Positions 11,340 to 22,042 are shown, counted from the first letter of the stretch. The stretch: 64,000 nt of DNA from Iris pallida (GCA_029216955.1 JANAVB010015600.1:23163038-23227037); one strand, 5' to 3'. The notes: generated by a model from the letters alone, not told the origin. Numbers and translations are program-made.

Positions 11340-11762
11340 TTAATTGGAGCCCTTGAAACCTGTTGTGATCGAGGAAGCGATCGTCGTCGAGGTCTTCTTC
11401 GAAGTCCTCGAGCTCCTCGGGGCTTTGTCATCGATCCATTCCTTGGAACTTGGGCGAAGGTTGGGGTCATCCGAAGGACAAAAGCGGGGCTTGATGGCGA
11501 CGAGTATGTCGAGTCCCCACCCGCTCTGTTCACTTGACACCTGACCTGGATATAATCGAGGCCTGGTGGCCAGTCTGAACCGATAGTTGGAGCTGAGGAG
11601 GGAGGGAGAAGAGTGGTTGTTGACGAACCGCGAGGCCTCAGCCCTATCGTGGCCGTCGTAGACTCCGACGTATATAGGTCGTCGAGGAGAGGTGAGCACC
11701 TGCCGTGGTCCTCCAGGGAGGAGTTGGCCTGGACGACGCCTATGAAGAAGTCGTCGAGGCAT
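11340..11762 (-). pseudogene. Fragment of a PP2C protein phosphatase
   Basis: The minus-strand frame contains QVLTSPRRP followed by YVGVYDGHDRAEASRFVNNH at about 11675-11610. This is the PP2C motif FVGVYDGHGGPEASRFV, which holds a metal-binding Asp; the wording with EASRFVN is typical of plant clade D PP2Cs. One Gly of DGHGG is changed to Asp. Only the first quarter of a phosphatase is present, and the following sequence is not PP2C-like. A separate frame over the same bases gives EDHGRCSPLL, suggesting a frameshift upstream. It is on the same strand as the CDPK and SecA fragments. Confidence 0.7.
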
Positions 11763-11966
11763 GAGGCTTCACTCCCTCATCTTTTTCCTCCTTTAAAACC
11801 CCAAAAAATTAGGGTTAGAGTTTCGGGGCTGTGGTAGGAGGGAAAGAGGAGAATACATGATGAGAAGGAAAATAGGGGGAAGAGAGAGAGGGGGCAAAGA
11901 AAAAAGGATCGGAGGGTTTTGATTTGGGGGGGATCGGGTTTGAGCGGACGTTCGAGCGGGCGCTCT
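11763..11966. other. Purine-rich, no gene recognised
   Basis: Contains AGGGTTAG-like and GAGAGAGAGGGGG stretches on the plus strand. It may be 5' untranslated sequence of the captured PP2C gene, but nothing proves this. Confidence 0.35.
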
Positions 11967-12179
11967 AATTTTTTTACCACTTTTTATAACGTTTGCCTGT
12001 AACAGCGTTACATATGTATGAATAATATATAACGCTTAATGATATAAATCATTATAATAGGCCAAAAATTCTTCAGACCCGTCATATTATGTGTTGTTGC
12101 GGAAATTCTATAACGCATATAAACGAACCGTTGTATAAACTATTTTCAAACGTTATAATAGGATCTTTTTCTTGTAGTG
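11967..12179 (+). mobile_element. 3' terminus of a CACTA-type DNA transposon
   Basis: The segment ends ...TTTTTCTTGTAGTG at 12166-12179, the complement of the CACTACAAGAAAAA start typical of plant CACTA elements. The 200 bases before it hold repeated subterminal words in both orientations: TATAACG/CGTTATA and CGTTACA (near 11985, 12005, 12030, 12110 and 12150). Such arrays are transposase binding sites in this superfamily. The matching CACTA 5' end was not found inside the window. The gene fragments to the left may be the internal cargo of this element. Confidence 0.75.
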
Positions 12180-12187
12180 ATCCTACA

Positions 12188-13306
12188 TGTCACAGTACAC
12201 CAAGATACCCATATACCATATCCATATGGTATAATATACCCCTTATATACGTATAAATATATATCTATATCCCTATGTATCCTATAATATTGCTATCTAT
12301 GATACCTATAAAATACATATATGATATTGTACCCTTACTATTTATGCATACCATTACTTACCTTGCTACTAAGGTATTTACCTTTACCCTTAGAATTACT
12401 TAACTACCTACACATATACATATACACTTATATGTACGTATAGATAGCATATCCTTAGGATACCATATGTTCTACCTAATACTTCACATATCCTATACCA
12501 TGATATGTCATGATACCTTAATTCATTAAGTGTCCCATCTTTTACACCAGTCTTGGCTATCTTTCCTATATCCTATGTAACATAACATGTATTCTAGTAT
12601 CTTATTTCTATATGTACATATACCTATAGATATCTACCTTTGATCTTCGATACATATATGCATAAATATGTATCCTAGGTTACCTACAATTGATATCAAG
12701 ATATCTATATCCTTACCTAGATATGTATAGCTATAGATTATAGCAATATGTTTAACTATATACCTATATATCAATATTAATATACCCTTCTATTCCATTA
12801 CCTGTCAAAATTACCCTAGGATATCCTATGCTTACCATACTCTACCAATCATACACACATGGACTCACTCATCCTTAGCACTTGACATCTTGATATTATC
12901 TATTACCTAGTTCTAATACCCAATATCTTAGTATCTTGAGCAATACCTTATTCTCCCATATACTTATCCAACTAACTCTAATACTAATACTTGATACCAA
13001 ATAGGATACCTTACTCAAGTCCCAATACTCACTTATCCTTACTCATGATACTTGAGTGTCACGATACCAATATCCTCGTGGTACCCAAGTATTACACTAG
13101 TACCTTGCCCACAACTTTAATATCTTGACACATAACTATATTTGGCATACTTGATAACCATTTGTATCAACATTAACACACACTAAAACATATTACCTAA
13201 CAATAATATATACATATATATAATATAATATATATATATATATGTACTATATCTTACATATACTTGACAACCTATGATATCTACATTCACTTAATATCCA
13301 TCCTAC
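12188..13306 (-). repeat. Probable old chromovirus-type LTR, left part (split by Tat1)
   Basis: AT-rich sequence with many TACCTA and TATATC words, no coding. On the minus strand its outer end reads ...GTGTACTGTGACA, like the ends of the other chromovirus LTRs here (GTGACA, GTTACA). The continuation after the Tat1 insertion (27220-28626) begins on the minus strand with TGTAACCACCAC, a typical LTR start. No matching target-site duplication is seen at the outer edges, so this is tentative. Confidence 0.4.
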
Positions 13307-13311
13307 ATAGG

Positions 13312-14644
13312 TGTTTGCCATAAAATATAAAAGAACAGAATAATTATCGGAGGACTGGACTTTTACTTCACATACAAACTCGCTTGTACAAAGAAAGCCT
13401 AGGGACGAAACCTAGGTACAACAATCTAAGTACAATTGTTTATTTTAGATTCTGGGGGGTGACGATAGAGGCTCGGGAAAGCGACGGCAGCTCTGCCTTA
13501 CTCCTTGGACGATCGGGTGCAGCCTTGGCTCTGGAGAAGAACTGCTTGGCATTGATGAAGAAATGCTTCTTGTTCTCTCTGTATGTGCTCCTCTGTCCTT
13601 TCGATCTCTCTATATTTTCTCTCTGATTCTCTGGATCTAGGGCCCGGGGGTTTTTCCAAGGAAATGGCACCTTGCTATTTATAAGAGTGAGGGGCATCAT
13701 TAGGGTTTGTAATGATTGCCCATTCTCAAAAGTCGGCGGTTAAGGATCAATGAATCTGGGCCGCTCATCTTGAATATAATAGATTTGAGCAATTAATGTG
13801 ATTGCATCAAATCTCTGGGCAATAAATATTGATTACCATGAATATTCGTGACTTGTGATGATCTGCCACGTGTCTAATTTGCTCGATTTGATTTAATCTG
13901 GGCACTTATGGTGATTGTACCCATAATTCCAGGAAGATAAGACTCACGTGTCTTAATTATCATGAAGAGCGCCACGTGTCTCGACTGGGCCGTCTTGGCA
14001 GAGTCGCATATGAGCGGGCCGCATGGAGGAGCGGCCGCATGAAGATGGGCAGCCGCATGGGGGTATGCAGCCGCATGCTGATGGGCGGCCACATAATGGA
14101 TGCAGCTGCATGAAGATGGGCGGCCGCATGAGGATGAACGGCCGTATGAAGATGGGTAGCCGCATAAAGATGGACAGCCGTATGAGGATAGGCAGCCGCA
14201 TGCTGACGGGCGGCCGCATAAGGGATGCAGCCGCATGAAGATGGATGGCCGCATAAAGTAGGCGACCGCATGAAGTGGGCAGCCGCATAAATACAGCAGC
14301 CGCATGCTTCGGGGCTCGGTGGATTCTGCCAGCTGTGAAAAGATTTTCTTCTCTTCCCTAGGAACACGCCTTTACGTCAGTCATTATTGCGCCTTTATGT
14401 CAGAGCTGTCATCTGTCAGAGCTGTCAGCCATCAGGGCATTAAATGCAGCAAAAGACAAAGGGAAGAGCTGTTGAAGGCCACGTGGCTCCTCTCTGGGCC
14501 GCATGGAATTATTCGAGCCGAATAGACTCTTGAGCCGCATGGATCCCTGAGCCGCATGGGCTCTCTGAGCCGCATGGCCTCTTTGAGCCGCATGGGGATC
14601 CTTGGCCGCATGGACCTTTCTTTATTCTTTTCCATGCTTCTACA
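13312..14644 (-). repeat. 3' LTR of Tat1 (1333 bp)
   Basis: On the minus strand it starts TGTAGAAGCATGG and ends TTATGGCAAACA. About 18 copies of GCCGCAT(G/A) or one-base variants lie at 14015-14310, spaced near 18 bases, and five more lie at 14498-14610. The second cluster has about 70 extra bases relative to the 5' LTR, which explains most of the length difference. A TATA-like TATAAATA (minus strand) is at 13676-13683. Confidence 0.95.
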
Positions 14645-14655
14645 AGACCCCCTTT
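14645..14655 (-). promoter_or_regulatory. Polypurine tract of Tat1
   Basis: The minus strand reads AAAGGGGGTCT directly before the LTR start TGTAGAAGC. The same tract with the same flank (TTTTC before, in plus-strand terms AAAGTTTTC) is found in Tat3 at 61787, so the site is conserved between families. Confidence 0.85.
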
Positions 14656-15020
14656 AAAGTTTTCAATTTGCAAAATTTAAATACTTTAAATAAGAAGCAT
14701 GGCCATGTAAAACTCTTCGGACCGCATAGGATGTTCTGGCCGCATGCATATCTCAGCCGCATGGCCTCCTCCGCCGCATGACCATCTGAGCCGTATGGAC
14801 TTTTCAGCCGCATGGGCTTCTTGGCCGCATAGGCTCCTTGCCACGTCTTCATGCCACGTGTGCAAATCTTTACATTGATTGCCTCTGATTTGCTGTCAGA
14901 TTTAAACCCGCTTTTTGGGGTAGGATCCCAAGAGTTTAGCCTTGAATAGTCGGATTGCTTTGATAACCGAAGTGTCGATTACGCTGCACATGGATCGATG
15001 CGTCGGTCTATGGGCTTCGC
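14656..15020. repeat. Tat1 3' region with GCCGCATG words
   Basis: Between the PPT and the TATA box of the antisense gene. At 14725-14835 there are seven words of the type GCCGCATG, ACCGCATA, GCCGTATG. The position makes it 3' untranslated sequence for gag-pol and upstream sequence for the antisense gene. Confidence 0.8.
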
Positions 15021-15030
15021 CTATAAATAG
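15021..15030 (+). promoter_or_regulatory. TATA box of the Tat1 antisense gene
   Basis: CTATAAATAG lies 115 bases before the ATG at 15136 and is followed by a pyrimidine-rich leader (CTTCTTTATTCGCTCTCTG, then TTCTTC), as in ordinary plant promoters. Tat3 has the same ACTATAAATAG about 115 bases before its corresponding ATG, so the arrangement is conserved. Confidence 0.75.
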
Positions 15031-15135
15031 AAGCGTGTTTGGGACGAAGAGACTTCTTTATTCGCTCTCTGTCTTTGATTCTTCTTGCCCTACCTTTTCT
15101 TATCTTCGTCTTCCTCCTCTGATCATCAGATAGTA

Positions 15136-15772
15136 ATGGCTCCCAAGTCCTCCAAGGTAGCGGCAAAGACTGCGGCGAAGGGAAAGGGAGTGGCCTCCAT
15201 GTCGGCTGCGGCGCCTAGGGTTATCGGCGCTCACCCTGTCATTAAGGGTAAGGTCTTGGGAAGATCGTCTACTTCGAACCCCTCATAAAGACGGCTCTGT
15301 TGCATGCTTTATGCACATGCTTTTAATGCGTTTAGGCCGCATGTGCATCCCACGTTCGAGCCGTATGGGGGTATATCCCATGTTCGAGCCGCATGGGAGT
15401 TGTCTAGATGCTTCACAAAATTGGACCGCATGACCTTTCGAACAGGGTCGCATGAGTCCCCATGAATCGAGCCGATAGAGCCCCCATTAAACCAGGGACC
15501 GTATAAGCTCGTCTGTATTGGGCCGCATGAGGCTCCGACCATCTCCTAACTTTGTTTATTTTTTATCTTTGATTCTTGCAGAAACCTTGCCGAAGGAAAA
15601 AATGGAGGAACAGAAAGGAGAGCTGGCGCTCGTTGCTGTCAAGGAGGAGCCCCAGTCTGACGGCGGTAGTGCTGGGAGTTCTGACCTTCCTACTTCGGAC
15701 GAGGACTTTGCTCAAGTACATCCATCATATGCAAAATGGCTGAGGGATTGGTATATGCGCCCCCGCAACTAG
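15136..15772 (+). CDS. Antisense two-exon gene of Tat1, unknown function (100 aa)
   Basis: Exon 1 is 15136-15247 and exon 2 is 15582-15772. The donor is AAGG|GTAAGG and the acceptor TTCTTGCAG|AAACC, both good plant splice sites. The phase-1 joint makes a GAA codon and continues in frame to TAG at 15770, giving 303 nt. Exon 1 encodes a basic, Ala-rich start (MAPKSSKVAAKTAAKGKG), exon 2 an acidic stretch (KEEPQSDGG, TSDEDF) ending WLRDWYMRPRN. I recognise no domain. Tat-group elements are known to carry antisense genes between integrase and the 3' LTR, and Tat3 here has one encoding a PMD protein. Without splicing, exon 1 ends at a TAA 41 bases into the intron. Confidence 0.65.
15248..15581 (+). 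other. Intron of the Tat1 antisense gene, loaded with GCCGCATG words
   Basis: 334-base intron with GT and AG ends and a pyrimidine-rich acceptor tract. Between 15330 and 15535 it holds nine or so words such as GGCCGCATG, GAGCCGTATG, GAGCCGCATG and GGACCGCATG, the same word that marks the LTR. Confidence 0.65.
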
Positions 15773-16017
15773 GATTCGTGGGCTCTCACAAATGTCCGTC
15801 TTTTGTCTTAATATTTTTGTCTATTTTTAGCTGCAGTTTGTGTTTTGTTTCCTTTGGACATCAATGTAATCTTTTTTCTTCTTGTCTGAATGAAATAATA
15901 GAGAACGTTTCTGGCTTGCTCATGATAGGTAATCATGTGAATGTAACTGATTTTGAACAGAATATATTCGCTCTGTTCTTTGCTTGTAGTAGTTGCCCCA
16001 ATAGGAGACTTTTTGTG
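15773..16017. other. Tat1 spacer after the antisense gene
   Basis: TG/T-rich on the plus strand (TTTTTGTCTATTTTTAGCTGC), like a 3' untranslated region and polyadenylation zone. AATGAAATAATAG at 15888-15900 resembles a plant polyadenylation signal area for the antisense transcript. No coding sequence. Confidence 0.4.
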
Positions 16018-16790
16018 GACCTGTTACCCTTGGCATACCTGGGTTTTAGGTATGGATAACAAGTTTGATGGGGATACCTAGAACAGTTCCACGGTAAGGT
16101 GGTCACGGACGTTCCTGGTAGCGGAGAAAGAATGCCATGGAGCAGTTGGCTCCCGGGGCATGACGAGACATGATGGACCTGTACTAAGAACTTAGCAAAG
16201 GACATTTGTGGGCCTATTATCCTTGGCGTATCCTGGCTTAGGATACGGATAATAGGATGAAAGGGAACCAACATACTTACTCAGAGGTAATGAGGACATG
16301 GCAAGTATGAGGGCTTTTTTCACCGCGGAATCTTCCTACTCAGAGGTAATGAGGACATGGCAGGAGTGGACTCAACGGAGGATATTTGTGGTCAACAGAG
16401 GATATTTGTGGACCTACTATCCTTGGCGTACTCCGGTTGTGGGTACGGATAATAAGTCGAAAGGGAACCAACATACTTACTCAGAGGTAATGAGGACATG
16501 GCAAGCATGAGGGTTTCTTCGACGGAGCCTTCCTACTCAGAGGTAACGAGGACATGGTAGGAGTGGGCTCCATGAAGGGGGGTACATAGAACGACTCAGA
16601 GATAATGAGGACATGGAAGTTCTATGTAGAGGGGTGATTTGTTTCTGGCGGAAGTGAAATGACTCAGAGGTAACATCGACATGGTCGTTTTGGAAATTTT
16701 TGGATCCGGTACCCTTTTTGTGCACTGGGAGTGCGAGTAGTGGATCATGAGGAAGGAGCTCTTTCATGAAGAAAGTCCAGAGGTATGGTT
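16018..16790. repeat. Tandem array of about 200-bp units in the Tat1 3' region
   Basis: The sequence GACCTGTTACCCTTGGCATA and its variants begin at 16018, 16211 and 16411, that is every 193-200 bases. Inside each unit the shorter phrase ACTCAGAGGTAATGAGGACA returns several times (near 16278, 16338, 16481, 16538, 16596, 16660). No coding. It separates the integrase end from the antisense gene. Confidence 0.8.
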
Positions 16791-16825
16791 ATACATGACT
16801 TTCCCCCTAAAAGAGTGACCGTGAT

Positions 16826-17330
16826 GTAAGTTCAGGGGTACCAGCGGGTACATGACTCGACAATCCAGGAATTTTGGAATCAAAGTGTAAGTTCAGAGGT
16901 ACCAGAAGGTACATAACTCATAATCTGGGTTCTTTTGTGGAGGAAGAATGTGAGTTCAGTGGTACCTGAAGGTACATAACTCAATCATCTGGGATTTGGA
17001 GAATGTGAGTTCAGCGGTACCAGCGGGTACATGACTCGATAATCTAGAATTTTGTGAATATGAGTTCAGCGGTACCAGCGGGTACATGACTCGATAATCT
17101 AAAATTTTGTGAATATGAGTTCAGCGGTACCAGTAGGTACATGACTCGATAATCTGGAATTTTGTGAATATGTGTTCAGCGGTACCAGCGGGTACGTGAC
17201 TCGATAATCTAGAATATTGTGAATATGAGTTCAGCGGCACCAACGGGTACATGACTCGATAATCTGGAATTTTGTGAATATGAGTTCAGCGGTACCAGCG
17301 GGTACATGACTCGATAATCTGGAAAATGTC
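16826..17330. repeat. Tandem array of 55-bp units next to the integrase stop
   Basis: Units built around GTTCAGCGGTACCAGCGGG followed by ACATGACTCGATAATCT recur. The phrase TGAGTTCAG or a variant starts at 16951, 17006, 17061, 17116, 17171, 17226 and 17281, an exact 55-base period; two older units at 16826 and 16887 are spaced 61-63. The array ends at the last codons of integrase. Tandem repeats in this position are known for Tat/Ogre elements and can seed satellites. Confidence 0.92.
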
Positions 17331-17333
17331 ATT

Positions 17334-18473
17334 TTAGACATAATATTTCTTCAGAAACTTGCCGTTAACGGGCAACATGAGCAAGTCTCCGTTTTGTTTT
17401 GTGAGGCGGTAAGCTCCGTTGGAGAATACAGCCTCAATGATAAACGGACCTTCCCATTTTGGCTGGAATTTGCCGGCGGTTTTGTGAGTCATGACCATCG
17501 GCCTCCGAACTTCCAGAACGAGATCGCCTACTTGGAATGTTCTGATTTTAACCTTTTTGTTGAAGGCTCCGGAGATGCATGCTTGGTATAGCTCGATTTG
17601 TTGCTGAGCCAATGGGCACTTTTCATCTAAGGCCTCCAACTCTTGTAGCCGGCGACGGTAGTTATCGTCGATCGTCAATTGGTAAGTAAGGGCGACGCGG
17701 AGCGAAGGTATTTGAGTCTCCAATGGGAGGACTGCCTCACTCCCGTACACCAGAGAAAATGGTATGTTCCCTGTGGCTGTTCAGATTGTAGTACGGTATG
17801 CCCATAAGCATTCACCAAGCTTCTCGTTCCAGTCGCGTTTGTTGGAAGACACGAACTTCTTGAGTAACTTGATGATTGTTTTGTTGAATGCTTCTGCTAA
17901 TCCATTTGCTGCCGGATTATATGGTGTAGAAGCAATATTCTGAATTCGGTGTTTGTTACAAAATCGATAGAAGGCGTAGCTTGCAAACTACGGACCATTA
18001 TCGTGGATGATCCTTCGGGGCAGTCCAAAGCGATAGATGACGTGATGCTTGAGGAAGCTGATCACGTTTGAAGTCTTTACTTCTGTGAGCGGAACAGCTT
18101 CCGCCCATTTGGAGAAGTAATCTGTGATTGCAAGTATGAAGCGGTGTCCTCGGGAAGAAGGTGGAGTGATCGGGCCGATGTCCATTCCCCATGCTTCAAA
18201 TGGCCAGGACGCCATTGTCGGATGTAGAAACTCGGATGGCTGGTGGATGAAGTCTGCGTGGACTTGGCAGGCTTTGTACTTTCTTGCATAGTCTATCGCA
18301 TCTGCTACCATCGTGGGACAGTAGTATCCCATTCGGCGAAGACGGTCTTGCAATTTAGGGCCTGGCTGATGGGCCCCGCAGACACCGTCATGAGCTTCGC
18401 GTACGGCTTCTTTGGCTTCTGTGTTTGACAGACACCGAAGCAATAACCCATCGTTGGATCGCCGATACAGCAT
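17334..18473 (-). pseudogene. Tat1 integrase
   Basis: The 18473-17988 frame has the zinc-binding HHCC region (EAHDGVCGAHQ, then CQVH near 18260) and the core with MDIGPITPPSSRGHRFILAI, DYFSKWAEAVPL (first D) and HDNGP (second D) at 18000. The next codon is TAG at about 17987, where Q is expected. The frame continues with FCNKH, NPAANGLAEAFNK (E of the triad), a second stop (TGA) near 17790, then YGSEAVLP and the C-terminal part with GDLVLEVRRP and FQPKWEGPFII, ending at 17334. It inserts cDNA into the genome when intact. Two nonsense codons break it. Confidence 0.92.
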
Positions 18474-18749
18474 TTTTGTCTCTGTATCGTAAAAGAATCA
18501 GAGAGAACGTCTTCTGATGGAAGTGGCTTCCTTCGGGTTCTCGGGCAGGATGTCGTAGACTACGAAGTCTATGAATGGTTTATCTCCAGTCTGGTGCTTC
18601 GTCAATCGTTTGAGCGGAATAACTCACCACGAATTGAACGTTGTTCTTGGGACAGACCAGTTCGTGGCCTATCACGTCAACCGAATGATGAGTATGGTTC
18701 GACACTGGTAGGGAAGCGGCGAGGCTTGCTGGGCATCGGCTTCGATGTT

Positions 18750-19280
18750 TCAGAGTCTGGGAATGTGTTTGATAAAGAGTCCCTCAAATGACGAAATAAT
18801 GTTGATCGCCATTTGGTGATAGGGGATCATGTCTTCATGGAGGACTTCGTATGAGCCCAGGATCTGATTGACGATTAACTGCGAATCGCCGTATGCTTCA
18901 AGATATTCTACCCCCAGCTCTCTTGCAAGTTGGAGGCCAATAAACAAAGCGTTGTACTCGACCATATTGTTAGAGCAGGGTTCCGTGAGTGAGTAAGCAC
19001 GACTGATCACTAGTCCAGAAGGAGAAATCAACACCATCCCAACTCCAACGATGATGTTGCCCTTGGGTCCAGTTCTCGAAGAACCGTCGAAGAACATTCG
19101 CCATATATCATCGTGGGAGGCCATATGTGAGTCGGCGACCTCATCTGGGATTCCTTCATATACTCTGGACGACTCCGAGCCTGGGTGGGCTGCTAAAAAG
19201 TCTGCCAGAGCTTGACCTTTAACAGCCTTTTGCGGGACGAAGACCATATGATAAGGAGACCAATATTGCCCATGTGGCAA
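18750..19280 (-). pseudogene. Tat1 second (archaeal-like) RNase H domain
   Basis: After KGQALADFLAAHP (the usual Tat linker, about 19220) the frame reads WRMFFDGSSR (first catalytic D), VGVGMVLISPSGLV, NNMVEYNALFIGLQLARELG (catalytic E) and YGDSQLIVNQILG (D), the layout of an extra RNase H domain. A second RNase H just before integrase is a diagnostic trait of the Tat lineage. About 280 bases between this frame and integrase (18474-18750) contain stops and belong to the degraded linker. Confidence 0.9.
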
Positions 19281-19866
19281 GGCGGGTGCTGAGTGCCCCT
19301 GGTTTAGTCACGAGGACCCTGAGAGGGTTGACTCGTGAGATCACATGTATGGTTTGTCCTGTGACATAGTGCCGTATCTTTTGAATGGCGAACACCAGGG
19401 CGAGGCATTCCTTCTCCACGGCGGTGTATCGGTGCTCTGGCCCAATCATCATTCGGCTGAGGTAATATATAGCTTGTTCATGGCCTGCATCGTTGTTTTG
19501 TGCCAGCAGAGCGCCGAGGGAATGCTCCATTGCTCGTACATATAGCAAGAATGGTTTTCCAGCAACCCGGGACACCAGGACCGGAGGGTTCGATAAATAT
19601 TCTTTGATGCTGTCGAAGGCACGTTGGCATTCTTCATCCCATACGAATGATACGCCTTTCTTCATGAGATGGGTGAATGGCCGACATCGCCCGGAGAGGT
19701 TAGAAATGAACCTCCTGATGTAAGATAGCCTCCCTTGAAGGCCTCTGAGTTCGCAGAGATTTCTCGGGGGACCCATCTCCATAATTGCGTTCGTCTTCTC
19801 TGGATCTACATGAATTCCCTGGACGGTAATGATAAAACCCAAGAATTTTCTGCTAGAGACGCTCAA
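19219..19866 (-). pseudogene. Tat1 RT C-terminal part and first RNase H
   Basis: Continues the RT with FLGFIITVQGIHVDPEKTNA (about 19845-19790), LQGRLSYIRRFISNLS and FTHLMKKGVSFVWDEECQ, then the first RNase H with YVRAMEHSLGALLAQ, IYYLSRMMIGPEHRYTAVEK and ECLALVFAIQKIRHYVTGQT. The catalytic first D of this RNase H is replaced (YVRAM in place of the usual YLAVS or TDAS type), as often in Tat elements whose second RNase H does the work. It overlaps the next frame by about 60 bases. Confidence 0.88.
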
Positions 19867-19902
19867 GAAGGATTTTGTGGGATTTATCTTCAGGTTGTGC
19901 GT

Positions 19903-20720
19903 TCACATCAGGTCGAATACCGTCCTCAGATCCTGCAGATGGTCTTCCTTATAGCGACTCTTGACGGTGATGTCATCAACATAGCACTCCACTGTCTTGC
20001 GCAAGTGGTCTCTGAAGATGATACTCATGGCTCTTTGATACGTGGCGCCATCATTCTTTAAACCAAAAGGCATGACTGTGTAGCAGTATGTGCCGATCGG
20101 TGTTCGGAATGATGTATGCTTTTCGTCGTCAGGATACATCTTGATTTGGTTGTACCCCGAGAAACCATCCATGAATGACATACGTTCGAAGCCGCATGTG
20201 TTGTCGATCATGATGTCTGTGATAGGGAGAGGGAATTCATCTTTGGGACATGCCTCATTCAGATTGCGGAAGTCGATACAGATTCGAATCTTTCCATTCT
20301 TCTTGAGGACCGGTACTATGTTGGCGACCCAGTCTGGATGTTGTTCTTCACGAATGAAGCTGTTGGCTATCAGTTTGTTGACTTCAGCTTCGATTGCATC
20401 TATGATGCCCGGGCGAAAGCGTCGCTGTTGTTGTTTGATTAGCTTTGCATCTGGCCGAATGTTGAGCTTGTGAAGGGCAACCTCGGGGTTTAGTCCTGGC
20501 ATGTCTTCATAGCGCCAAGCGAACACATCAATATATTCTTTGACAAGTTCCAGTAGCGATTCTCGCTCTTCGTCTGTCAGGCTTTTACTGACGAAGATTG
20601 GTTTTGGAGAAGATTCGCTGCCGAGATCGACCTGTATAACCTCATCTTCAGTAGGAGGTTCTCTCTGTTCGAACCGCTTTTCCCATTGTGCATCCAGCTA
20701 TTGGGCCCACGGCTCTAACT
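19903..20720 (-). pseudogene. Tat1 reverse transcriptase, N-terminal and catalytic part
   Basis: Begins in the pre-RT region (FAWRYEDMPGLNPEVALHKL, about 20520), then RT with VNKLIANSFIREEQHPDWVA, VPVLKKNGKIRICIDFRNLN, ACPKDEFPLPITDIMID, FMDGFSGYNQIKM and TPIGTYCYTVMPFGLKN. The active site is CYVDDITVKS at about 19985. A TAG at about 20699 interrupts the segment upstream (LDAQWEKRFEQ). Motifs are complete from finger to palm. Confidence 0.93.
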
Positions 20721-20990
20721 CGAGGATTTCAGGAATGTCTTCATCTTCTTCGTAAGCGTCGGCGAATGCCATATTGACTGACATGACTTGTCTGAATACA
20801 TCTCCGATGCTGGTATCCGAATCAGAAGTTGGTGACCCGGCTGAATGTGAATGCCAGTTGCATTCCTCATCTGAACTTTCAGGAGTCATTGCAGGCGTAA
20901 CATATCCTATCCACATCGGGTCTTGCTGTAGTAGTCCCGTGGTTTGCCAACCGGGACTGGCGGCTTTAAAGGTAATCGTCGACCAGTGCC

Positions 20991-22042
20991 CTAATTCAAA
21001 CCTGGCGTAGTCTCCAGAACATACCCCTGTTTTTGCATAAGGTATTTGGATTGGGGGCTATACAGATAAAGAGGCAGTCTCCCGTCATCTGATTCGAGGT
21101 CGGCCTCTCTATGGTGAAAGGCTGTGGGTCGTCCTTCCGGCCGAAGATGATTGGATGGTCCCCTCCCTCGATTATGCGGTAAGCGTCTTCCACTGGAGTA
21201 AGCTGGTTTGCGGTGTAAATATTTATCACCTGTGTGTAGGTGAGTGCCTATACCGTGTTCCATAGCATACATTGTACAAAGCTTATTAAGCTCGAGGTAG
21301 TTCAAAGATAGCCCTTTATTGATGAAGTAAGGTATCTTTTCTAGCGAGATTACATCATCTGCGGAGGGAACATCAGTGTGGACAGCCACATACTTGGCCA
21401 GTTCCGGTTCTTCTTCGGCCACCCCCTGTATAAATGAAGACTGCGAGGATGACCTGGACAGCTTGATCATCAGGGGTTCTGCTGGTAGAGCCGAACGTGG
21501 AGTTGTTGGCAAACTAGCGACCTCCAGTTTGGTACTCGATGCTGGGCGGGGAGTTGTTGGCTCGCTAGAAGCCCCAGACTTTGCATCGGGGTGACAATTC
21601 TTCTTAGGAAGACGTATCGTCATTGGCTTGTCAGAGGGATTGAGCTTCTCTGTTTGTGGCTGGCCGACTCTCGGTAGTCTGATTGTTAGTGGCTCCGTTG
21701 TGGGTGTCAGCGCTTGGCCGGACCTTGGCAGCCGGATTATCATTTATCCTTCTTGTGCCGAGAGGCTAATTGCGTCCTTACGCAGAGCGGCGTAAGGGGT
21801 GCAGATTTGCCAGGTTTACGAGCTTGAAGGTGGATCGTCAGAGGTTCTTCTGATCCTGAGGCTGTCTTAGTTCGAGCTTGTACATCTTCATGCAGGTGCC
21901 TCTTCAACTTCTCGTATAGGCAGGAATCCGAGTAGTAGGATTCGACTCCTTTGAAGGGATCGATGTCGGCAAATTCTGTCCTTACGAAGTCGTGTTTGTC
22001 GACATACTTGAAGCACTGGTGCAGCGTGGAAGGCACGATCAT
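20991..22042 (-). pseudogene. Tat1 pol linker between protease and RT, with short peptide repeats
   Basis: Two overlapping minus-strand frames cover the protease-RT linker typical of Tat elements. The one at 21743-20991 starts with repeated units of the form (M/L)xIRLPRxGQ: MIIRLPRSGQ, LTIRLPRVGQ, MTIRLPKKN, LMIKLSRSSSQ. A decayed one (LTIHLQARKPG) lies in the frame before it. The role of the repeats is unknown. The linker also contains Thr/Pro-rich spacers (TTPRPASSTK). A frameshift separates the two frames near 21740. Confidence 0.7.

Noticed and set aside
13980..14310. A CRISPR-like array in the Tat1 LTR (regular 8-base repeats with short spacers)
   Set aside because: The spacers (about 10 bases) are themselves repeated and the setting is a plant LTR retrotransposon.
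13874..14367. Long proteins with HAAAHLHAAA-type repeats in the Tat1 LTR, on both strands
   Set aside because: They arise from the 18-base word array in several frames at once and lie in the LTR; the repeat is better explained as DNA.
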